A stretch of 25,856 nt of DNA from CAYXZP01 sp964469485 (GTDB lineage Bacteria; Desulfobacterota; Binatia; UBA1149; CAYXZP01): positions 1 to 25,856 of the forward strand of contig CAYXZP010000026.1 in the NCBI GenBank assembly GCA_964469485.1, given 5' to 3'. Numbering within the stretch: the stretch's first letter is position 1; the number at the start of each line of letters is the position of its first letter. This document shows, piece after piece, positions 18,413 through 25,161 of this stretch. A model generated the notes under the pieces. The model was not told where the DNA came from. It saw only the letters and a list, made by a program, of their open reading frames with translations, and did not search any database. Position numbers and translations under genes: made by a program.

Positions 18413-20260
18413 CTACTGGATGTAACCGAGGGCGCGCAGTTTCTCCTCTCGGGCCTTGTCGACGACATGTGCTTCGGCCGTGGCCACGTTGCGCTTGCCC
18501 ACAAGCTCCGCCGCGAGCGCGCGCGCCCGGGCCTCGCAATCATTTTGATATCCGTCGAGCGAACGCTTCAGTTTGTGGATAAGCGGCGCGGTGTTGGCAG
18601 CGTACAGGTTTTCCGTCTCTCCCGGGTCCTCGTCGAGGTCGTAAAGTTCGTAACGGGGGCCCTTGGGAGTACGTATTCTCACCAGGCGGTGGGGCCAGTG
18701 GGTTACCGCGAAGGCCGGCCGTATCCAGGACTTGTCCATACCGTTATATGTGAACGCGTAAGGCGACCGCGCCTCCGAGAACAGCGGCGCCGGGGCGACG
18801 GCCTCTCCCTCGAGGATGTGGGCGGCCATCGACCTTCCTCCTATCTGCTTCGGGGTATCGAGTCCGAGCAGGTCCACGAGCGTCGGCAGAAGGTCCATCA
18901 GGGCCATGGGCCCGCTTCTGCGCACGCCTTCGGGCAATAGTCCGGGCGCGTGCATGAGCATCGGCACATGGAGAATCTCGCTGGTCAGGTGTGCTCCGTG
19001 GAGGCGGCCTCCGTGTTCCCCGAACTCCTCGCCGTGGTCGGCGGTAATGACCAACAGCGTGTTTTCGAGCAACCCCATCTGCTTTAACCGTTCGAGGAAG
19101 CCCGCGACCTCGTCGTCGGTATATCTAATCAGGCGGTCGTAGCGGTCCACATCCGTGCGCTGGGACCTCGGCGCCCCCTTGGGTGCCCGAAACAGGTGGT
19201 TGTACGCGGGCGGCGGCAGGTAGGGATTGTGGACCTGGTAGGTGTGCAGGAACAGGAAGAAGGATTCATCCTGGTGGCCTTCGAGCCAGGCCAGTCCGCG
19301 TGCGAGCGTTCGTTCTATGTGGCCGCCCGTCACCTTCAGTTTGCCGCGGCGCTGCACCCCCTTCTCCTCATAATAGGCCTCGAAGCCGCGGTTATAGCCG
19401 ACCGGCCCCATCAGTAAGGCGTTTTCAGTTGCCGCCGCCGTGCGGTATCCCGCCGACCTCATTATCTCGGCGATATTCAGCACCCAATCGCGTTGGCGGC
19501 CGATTACGTTGTCCTTTGTGGTGGTCACCGCCGTGGTCGGCCGCATGCCGGTCATCATTGCCATGTGGCCGTAGAAGGTCTCCGTCGATTGCGCGATGGT
19601 CCGGTCCACCACCACGCCGGATAATCCAAAGAGGCGGTCCATTGTGGGCGAGGTGTCTCTGCCGTAGCCATATATGCCCAGGTGGTCGGCCCGTAGGGTA
19701 TCGAGAGAGATTAGGATGACGTTGGTAGGCCGCGGCTTGGTGGCCGTTCTGGTCAGTACCGGTGCAGTGAAATAGGCCCGTGGTTGACCGCTACTGCCGG
19801 CTTCCGGTTCGTCCGCCCGCGCCTCGAATCTGAACTCGGTCTTACCCTCCCATGCGCCGAGGTCTATGCGCGCCTCTTTCCAACCGTCCCCGCCCTCGAC
19901 GCGGTCCTCGAGCAGTATTTGGCTATGAACTCCAGAGTCGGCGGTTATCTTGAAAGTGGCTCCGCCCCCCTCTCCGTCCATACCGTAGGCTAGCTCGAGC
20001 CGGGTTCGTTTCGGGACCGTTGTGGCGATGGCCAGGACACCGCCCAGATGGTTAGTGCGCGGCATTTTGAGGATAACGCGCGTGTCGTTCTGTATTGCGG
20101 CTCGTGGGTAGGTGTCGGTGGTGCCGGCTACGCGCGCTCCGGAAGCGTAGAGCTCATCGGCGAGTCGGGCGGCCACTTCTCTCCCATCGTAGGCAATCGG
20201 CTTCGAACACCCAGCGGCCAAGAGAAGCAAGGCCACAATCTTCCAGCGTTTCGACGGCAC
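18413..20260 (-). CDS. Sulfatase/alkaline-phosphatase superfamily lipoprotein with N-terminal beta-rich domain
   Basis: Protein of 615 residues. The N-terminus is a lipoprotein signal with lipobox LAAGC and lipidated Cys18. Residues about 50-170 look beta-rich (alternating hydrophobic strands, DGWKEARIDLGAWEGKTEFR), perhaps a carbohydrate-binding-like sandwich. The catalytic domain starts at NVILISLDTLRADHLGIYGY with D187 and D192, then STETFYGHMAMMTG, ITADHGEEFGEHGGRLHG with D408, H409 and H421, and the tail KLRALGYIQ. The formylglycine motif C/S-x-P-x-R is absent; T228 aligns with the nucleophile and the usual Pro and Ser are Tyr and Gly. A hydrolase or phospho-transferase acting on envelope glycans is inferred. 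The start is GTG 20260, 25 bp after the upstream acyltransferase stop. The C-terminal half is clearly paralogous to the partial gene at 25158-25856. Confidence 0.86.
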   Translation of the reverse strand: MPSKRWKIVALLLLAAGCSKPIAYDGREVAARLADELYASGARVAGTTDTYPRAAIQNDTRVILKMPRTNHLGGVLAIATTVPKRTRLELAYGMDGEGGGATFKITADSGVHSQILLEDRVEGGDGWKEARIDLGAWEGKTEFRFEARADEPEAGSSGQPRAYFTAPVLTRTATKPRPTNVILISLDTLRADHLGIYGYGRDTSPTMDRLFGLSGVVVDRTIAQSTETFYGHMAMMTGMRPTTAVTTTKDNVIGRQRDWVLNIAEIMRSAGYRTAAATENALLMGPVGYNRGFEAYYEEKGVQRRGKLKVTGGHIERTLARGLAWLEGHQDESFFLFLHTYQVHNPYLPPPAYNHLFRAPKGAPRSQRTDVDRYDRLIRYTDDEVAGFLERLKQMGLLENTLLVITADHGEEFGEHGGRLHGAHLTSEILHVPMLMHAPGLLPEGVRRSGPMALMDLLPTLVDLLGLDTPKQIGGRSMAAHILEGEAVAPAPLFSEARSPYAFTYNGMDKSWIRPAFAVTHWPHRLVRIRTPKGPRYELYDLDEDPGETENLYAANTAPLIHKLKRSLDGYQNDCEARARALAAELVGKRNVATAEAHVVDKAREEKLRALGYIQ

Positions 20261-20285
20261 GCGCAGACGTTACACGAAACATGAC

Positions 20286-21365
20286 CTAGCTCAACGAGAG
20301 AACGGTTAAGCGAGAGAAGGCCCGTGTGACCGCATAGCTCAGCGCAAGGCAGAGCGCCCAGCCTGCCGCCATGCGAAGTATCCACCACGGCTCCAAGAAC
20401 TGTTCCGGGGCCGGGGCGCCGAGGAACCGTTCCACTCCGACGCCGAGCAGAAGGATGTGAATCAGAAAAATGCCGTATGAATGGCGACCGAGCCTGGCCA
20501 GTCCCGCGGCGGTACGGCTCTCGCCCCGGCCAAAGACCACGGCGAAGGCCAAAGCCATGGCCGCATAGATGTAGAACATCGAAGCGGGACGGAAGATGGT
20601 CGAGGCCATACGAAGTTCTAGGGTCGAGGAAGGCGGGTGCACCATGGCTAAGAAGCCCAGGAACATAAGCATTGCCGCAGCGGCCACGAGGACCCCCGCT
20701 GCCAAACGCTGCGCAAGTCCCACACGCGACAAGTGGCCGAGGTGGGGGGCAAGCGCCAAGCCCGCGACCATATATAAGAGGAAGAAGGCCGGTAAGGTCA
20801 GCGTACCGGCCGGCACCAAACCCATGCTCGAGAGCTTCCAACATCCGGCACTGAGTGCCGCCCCGGCTGCCGCCGTCGCTATTGCATGTGCCGGCGAGAT
20901 ACTTGCGACCCTGGCCAGGGGCCGCAGCAGGGGCCAGAGCAGATAGAACCCGGCGATAAGGGGGATGAAGTAGAACTGTGGGCCCGCTCCCCCCGTCAGC
21001 AAGAGCGAGGCAAGACGGCCCGGTGGCCACAAGAGCGCGGGGTCGGTCCCAGCGGCCACGAGCAGGCTCCACGACAGGTAGGCCGGCAACAGACGCGCGG
21101 CCCGGTGCTGCAGAAAACTGCCGTAGGCTCGGGCCGTCATGGGTTCCGAATATCTCAGCGCCAGTCCGATGCCCGAAAGCATGACGAAAAGGGGGACGCC
21201 AAAACCCGTTAGCAGGTGTAGTGCGGCGGCGGTCTTACCTGCGGTGTGGCCGAGTGGGGCCACCAGCAAGTAGCCCCAGGTCACGTGCAGGCCGACGACC
21301 GCCGTAATCGCAATGCCGCGCAGTGTGTCGAGTTCGGCGATGCGTTCTGCGGGGGTCTCTTTCAC
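20286..21365 (-). CDS. Acyltransferase-3 family membrane protein (second copy)
   Basis: AT3-family integral membrane acyltransferase of 359 residues. The N-terminus ELDTLRGIAITAVVGLHVTW carries the conserved Arg and His of the family, followed by GFGVPLFVMLSGIGLALRY, the basic QHRAARLLPAYLSW, FYFIPLIAGFYLLWP, and near the C-terminus LGRHSYGIFLIHILLLGVG, a hallmark of the family. About ten hydrophobic segments span the protein. It probably acylates an extracytoplasmic sugar. It is the first gene of the five-gene minus-strand run and starts at GTG 21365, divergent from the larA-like gene with 85 bp between. It is only distantly similar to the first copy at 13826, so the two may act on different positions or acceptors. 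Confidence 0.88.
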   Translation of the reverse strand: MKETPAERIAELDTLRGIAITAVVGLHVTWGYLLVAPLGHTAGKTAAALHLLTGFGVPLFVMLSGIGLALRYSEPMTARAYGSFLQHRAARLLPAYLSWSLLVAAGTDPALLWPPGRLASLLLTGGAGPQFYFIPLIAGFYLLWPLLRPLARVASISPAHAIATAAAGAALSAGCWKLSSMGLVPAGTLTLPAFFLLYMVAGLALAPHLGHLSRVGLAQRLAAGVLVAAAAMLMFLGFLAMVHPPSSTLELRMASTIFRPASMFYIYAAMALAFAVVFGRGESRTAAGLARLGRHSYGIFLIHILLLGVGVERFLGAPAPEQFLEPWWILRMAAGWALCLALSYAVTRAFSRLTVLSLS

Positions 21366-21450
21366 GTCCGAGCCTTGCGGAGGTTATAGGTCAGCGAAGG
21401 CGGCCGCCAATGGCGGGTGCCCCGGCGTCGATGAACTGTATAATCGGACC
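21366..21450. promoter_or_regulatory. Divergent promoter region with a possible leaderless start for the larA-like gene
   Basis: For the plus strand a perfect TATAAT lies at 21439-21444, only six bases before ATG 21451, so transcription would start at or next to the initiation codon; no good -35 is visible at 17-18 bp. For the minus strand, TTGGCG (complement of 21405-21410) and TAACCT (complement of 21381-21386) with an 18-bp spacer could serve the acyltransferase gene starting at 21365. No Shine-Dalgarno sequence precedes ATG 21451. Confidence 0.4.
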
Positions 21451-22677
21451 ATGCAAGGCGGGTCCCTGAAGAACTGGCGCGCGGCTTTCCCTGGTATCCC
21501 CGCCGAGTTGCTGGCACCGGTCCGCCCGTCCGGTCCGCAGCCGCTGTCGGTGGCCGAACCTTTGGCCGGGGCCGGTATCGAGGACTTTGTCGCCGAATGC
21601 NNNNNNNNNNCGGTGGTCATCAACGATGGCCACCGCCACACCGATAGCCGCGGTTTTCTCGACTCCCTGTTCGGGATGTCAATTGAACTACCGGAACTGC
21701 GCCTGTTGGTGGCAGCGGGAAGCCACAGGGCGGGCGAACAGGAAAGAGCCGGACACCTCGCGGCCCAGGCCGGACCCTGGCTCGACCGTTTCAAGAACGT
21801 TGCCTGGCATGATGCCTATGACGATGCGGCACTGGTCACCGTCGGCGAGGCTGCTTACCACGCCTGGATGACCGAAGGAGGCCATTATCTTGGCTGTGGA
21901 AGCATGGAACCGCACTACTTTGCCGGCATTACCGGGGCGCACAAGACACTGACCATTGGCGTGATGTCGCGTGCCGGCATCGAGGCCAACCACGCTGCCG
22001 CGATGTTGCTGGCGGCACGACCGATGAAGCTCGAGGGTAATCCTGTTCACGAAGGGGTGGTTCGGGCCATAGCCGCGCTCGAAGCATCGGGCGCTCGCAT
22101 GTTCGTTCTCAATCAGATCATAGTCGACGGCCAGGTAGTTGCACGTACGGCCGGCCACCCCATTGCCGCCCTTTACGATGGCCTGGGGGAGGTTCACACC
22201 CACTACGTGAAAACGGTCAAGGCCCGTTGCGACCTGGTCGTGGCCTGTGTTCGCCCCCCCCTGGACAGGGACCTCTACCAGGCCGACAAGGGGATAAAGA
22301 ACACCGAAATTGCCGTGTGCGACGGTGGGGTCCTTTTGTTGGAAGCTGACTGTGGTCAGGGCGTGGGTTTGGACCAGTTCGTAGACCTGTTGCGCGAGGC
22401 GCCCGACCACGTGGCTGCGTTGGCCGTCGTCGAACGCCGCGGTTACCGGCTCGGCGACCATAAGGCCGTGCGGCTGCGTGGGCTGGGCGACGGGCGCGGG
22501 GTGAGGATAGGAATCGTGAGCCGCGGTCTGCCCCCGAGCCTTGGCGACGAGATAGGCCTGCCCGTGTTTGAGACACGCGAAGCGGCGGCCGTGTGGGCAA
22601 GGTCCCTTCTTCCGGCCGATGCGCGGGCCTTGTTGGTCCGGGATGCCGGAAATATCTGCATAGAACTTAGCCCATGA
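21451..22677 (+). CDS. larA: LarA-family nickel-dependent alpha-hydroxyacid racemase-like protein (interrupted by an assembly gap)
   Basis: Member of the LarA (DUF2088) family, whose founding enzyme interconverts L- and D-lactate with a nickel-pincer cofactor bound to a Lys. Counting the gap as ten bases, the protein has 408 residues. Motifs are VVINDGHRHTDSRG, VAAGSHRAG (the GTHR-type site, H92), and EPHYFAGITGAHK with H155 and K165, then H181 in EANH. The spacings H155-K165 (10) and K165-H181 (16) equal those of H174, K184 and H200 of Lactobacillus LarA as I recall them, so the cofactor-binding and catalytic set looks intact. The cofactor-maturation genes larB, larC and larE are not in the window. 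Relatives can act on other 2-hydroxyacids. The start ATG 21451 is preceded by TATAAT; a longer open frame from 21313 would overlap the divergent gene. The stop overlaps the next ATG in ATGA. Confidence 0.86.
   Translation: MQGGSLKNWRAAFPGIPAELLAPVRPSGPQPLSVAEPLAGAGIEDFVAECXXXXVVINDGHRHTDSRGFLDSLFGMSIELPELRLLVAAGSHRAGEQERAGHLAAQAGPWLDRFKNVAWHDAYDDAALVTVGEAAYHAWMTEGGHYLGCGSMEPHYFAGITGAHKTLTIGVMSRAGIEANHAAAMLLAARPMKLEGNPVHEGVVRAIAALEASGARMFVLNQIIVDGQVVARTAGHPIAALYDGLGEVHTHYVKTVKARCDLVVACVRPPLDRDLYQADKGIKNTEIAVCDGGVLLLEADCGQGVGLDQFVDLLREAPDHVAALAVVERRGYRLGDHKAVRLRGLGDGRGVRIGIVSRGLPPSLGDEIGLPVFETREAAAVWARSLLPADARALLVRDAGNICIELSP
21601..21610. other. Assembly gap (ten N) inside the larA-like gene
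   Basis: Ten N. The frames before (EDFVAEC) and after (VVINDGHRH) agree when the true length is 1 modulo 3, so ten could be the real length or close to it. Confidence 0.95.
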
Positions 22678-24250
22678 GCGAACGGTCGGACCAGCCCGAG
22701 TGGCGGATTTGCGCGAGACGACCGCGTGGGAACACCCAGTCTCGAGCCTGCGAAAGGGACCCGGAGTGGATCATCTCCTACCTCTCCGCGGCCGCGCGGT
22801 CTCCCGGTGGNNNNNNNNNNCCGAGGTCTTGCGTCGCTCGGATGCGGTCATAGCCGTGGGGGCGCAGTCTTCGCTTACCGGTGGGGCCACTCCCTTTGGT
22901 GACAGCGTTCTTTCGACCGAGCGCATGGCCGATATTGCAAGATGGGACAGCGCCGCTCTGACCGCCGGTCCGGGTCTTGTGCTGGCCGTACTCGAGAGCG
23001 AACTAGCCGGGCGCGGCATGTACTACCCGCCCCTGCCCACCTTTAATGGGGCCACCGTGGGGGGCACGGTGGCGACCAACGCAGCGGGTGCGGCTACCTT
23101 TAAGTATGGGACCACCCGTGACTGGGTCGAAGGGCTGAGCTTGGTGATGGCAAGCGGCGAGGTTCTCGACATAGAGAGAGGCCGCAGCTTCGCTTCTCCC
23201 GACGGCCACTTCGAAGTTGAGACAAGCGATGGCCGTGTCACTCCTATTCCCTTGCCGGGCTACACCATGCCCGATGTTCCCAAGCATTCGGCCGGTTATT
23301 TCTGTAGGCCCGGGATGGACCTCATCGACCTCTTCATCGGTGCCGAGGGAACCCTGGGGGTGGTCAGTTCCCTACGCTTGAGGCTGGCTACTGAGCGGCC
23401 GGCCTGCTTCGTTGCCCTTTTGTCCCTAGCTAGCGAAGATGCGGCACTAGCGCTCACCGATGAACTACGCCAGGCCTCGCGGTCGGGCGACATAGACCTG
23501 GCCGCCATAGAGTACATGGACCGCCGCTCGCTCGAACTGGCAGCCGGGGCCCCGGCAACGCGCTCCTTGCCCTTGCGCTCCGGGACCGAGGCGGCCCTTT
23601 TACTACAGGCCGAACTGCCGGCCGACACTACGGGCGACCAGGCCGCGGCCGAGATTTCCAACCCGCGCGGCGGTGGCCGACTGGCCAGGCTCTGCCGCAT
23701 GTTGCGCGACCATGGCGTGTTCGATGATGCGGCCGTGGCCCTACCCGGCCAGGACAAACAGCGGCGCGCGCTCTTCGAGGTCCGGGAGGCGGTGCCGGAA
23801 GCGGTCAACGCCCGTGTGGCCGGCGTGCAGCGTGCAGGCCACCCGACGGTGAGCAAGGCGGCCAGCGACGTAATCGTGCCGTTCTCAAGGCTAGCCGAGG
23901 CCATTTCCGGCTACCGGGCGGCAATGGAGGGCCGCGGCCTTGACCACGCCATCTGGGGTCATGTTTCTGACGGCAACCTGCATCCCAATGTGATTGCTAA
24001 TAGCGGCCAGGAGATGGAGCGTGCCCGTGAGGCCCAGCTCGAGATTGGGCGTATTGCTATCGAACTCGGCGGCTCGCCGATGTCGGAACACGGGACCGGA
24101 CGTAATCCGGTGAAACAGGCCCTTCTTGGGGAACTCTACGGCGATGCCGGCATTGCCGAGATGCGCGCCGTCAAGGACGCTCTCGACCCCGGCGGCATCT
24201 TGTCGCCCGGCGTCATGTTCGCCGCCGCTGCTGCTGGGGAGGCCGGGTGA
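22674..24250 (+). CDS. FAD-linked oxidase, GlcD/D-lactate dehydrogenase-like (interrupted by an assembly gap)
   Basis: Flavoprotein of the glycolate oxidase subunit D / D-2-hydroxyacid dehydrogenase family. The FAD_binding_4 domain shows VGAQSSLTGGATPFGDSVLS, then PPLPTFNGATVGGTVATNAA and YGTTRDWVEGL. The C-terminal FAD-oxidase domain has GHVSDGNLHPNVI and MSEHGTGRNPVKQALLG, ending with LDPGGILSPGVMF. There is no iron-sulfur domain. Before the gap the family-like N-terminus DPEWIISYLSAAARSPGG is in the frame starting at ATG 22674, which overlaps the larA-like stop in ATGA; the other frame open there (from 22700) does not resemble the family. The two parts join if the missing length is 2 modulo 3. 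Pairing with a LarA racemase suggests oxidation of one enantiomer of a 2-hydroxyacid (inference). The stop overlaps the next ATG in TGATG. Confidence 0.87.
22811..22820. other. Assembly gap (ten N) inside the FAD-linked oxidase gene
   Basis: Ten N. The frame changes across the gap: SPGG is interrupted at GG-, and the sequence resumes -CC followed by EVLRRSDAVIAVG. A true length of 2 modulo 3 restores one protein. Family comparison from memory suggests a dozen or so residues are missing. Confidence 0.95.
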
Positions 24251-25161
24251 TGGCCGCTGCAGCCCGGTCGACCGAAGTGCTGGTGGTCGGAGCTTCCGGC
24301 CTTTTGGGCGCTTCGCTGATGGCCGAACTGGCCAGTGCCGGTATCGATGCCGCCGGAACATTCCTTGCCAGGGCCGGACCCGGACTGCTCGCGCTCGACC
24401 TTGGCGACCGGGAAAGTGTTGGCCGCACCCTGGACGAGCTACGACCGCGCGTGGTCATCAACACAGCGGCCGAGAGCAACGTCGACCTCTGCGAACGGGA
24501 GCCCGAACGTTCGTACCGCTCCAATGTCGAGGCTGTTGCTACGCTGGCCCGAGCTTGCCATGAGGCCGGCTCGCGATTGCTCACTTTCTCCAGCGACTAT
24601 GTCTTCGGTGATGGAGAGGGCCCACACGAGGACGGTGAATCGCCGGTGCCGCTCAACGTATACGGCCAGCATAAGTTGGAAGCCGAGGGCAGGGCTGCAG
24701 AGCTAGCCGCGGACCATCTCGTCATAAGGGTCTGCAACCTCTACGGTTACCAAGCCGGAGGTAAGAACTTCGTGATGGGTCTGATTGAGAGGCTATCCCA
24801 GGGCCGGCCCGTCCAGGCTCCCCACGACCAGTGGGGGTCTCCGACCTTGGCATCCGACCTGGCACGGGCGGTCCTCCTTGTAGCCCGCTCCGAGCTGTGC
24901 GGGACCGTCCACATGGCCGGCCCCGAGAACCTCGACCGTCTCAGCTTTGCCCGGCGAACCGCCCTAGCGCTCGGTTTCGATAGCTCGGCGGTTGAGGGGA
25001 TAGCAACGGCCGAGCTATCGCAGGCAGCCAGGCGTCCCTTGCGCGGGGGGCTGCTGAGTTCGCCCTCGGTGGCGGAACTTGGAGTTCGGTTATGCGGCAT
25101 AGACGGTGGGCTCGTTCGTGTGCGCGCTGATATGGAGGCGGCTCTAGCCGCCGGCGATTAA
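24250..25161 (+). CDS. RmlD-like dTDP-4-dehydrorhamnose reductase family protein (SDR)
   Basis: Short-chain dehydrogenase of the RmlD_sub_bind family with 303 residues, the usual length. Visible features are the nucleotide-binding VLVVGASGLLGASLM, VVINTAAESNVDLCE (the N-A-A-x-x-x-V-D motif), TFSSDYVFGDGEGPHEDG with the catalytic Ser region, NVYGQHKLEAE with the Y-x-x-x-K pair, and SPTLASDLARAV. The founding enzyme reduces dTDP-4-dehydrorhamnose to dTDP-L-rhamnose; other members reduce different 4-keto sugars, and rmlA, rmlB and rmlC are not in the window, so the sugar is uncertain. ATG 24250 overlaps the preceding TGA by one base (TGATG). The TAA stop overlaps the stop of the convergent gene in a shared TTAA. 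Confidence 0.85.
   Translation: MAAAARSTEVLVVGASGLLGASLMAELASAGIDAAGTFLARAGPGLLALDLGDRESVGRTLDELRPRVVINTAAESNVDLCEREPERSYRSNVEAVATLARACHEAGSRLLTFSSDYVFGDGEGPHEDGESPVPLNVYGQHKLEAEGRAAELAADHLVIRVCNLYGYQAGGKNFVMGLIERLSQGRPVQAPHDQWGSPTLASDLARAVLLVARSELCGTVHMAGPENLDRLSFARRTALALGFDSSAVEGIATAELSQAARRPLRGGLLSSPSVAELGVRLCGIDGGLVRVRADMEAALAAGD

Noticed and set aside
18387..18539. Longer N-terminus for the SGNH protein starting at 18539
   Set aside because: It would add about 50 Arg/Gly/Pro-rich residues before the membrane anchor and overlap the lipoprotein gene by more than 120 bp.
20128..21072. A 314-codon open frame on the minus strand overlapping the second acyltransferase and the lipoprotein start
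   Set aside because: Low-complexity Gly/Arg/Pro composition without motifs. The two overlapping genes in the other frame have clear AT3 and lipobox signatures.
22700..22810. Alternative start of the FAD oxidase at 22700
   Set aside because: That frame gives a sequence unlike the family before the gap. The frame from ATG 22674 gives DPEWIISYLSAAARSPGG, which fits, and it also creates an ATGA overlap with the preceding gene.
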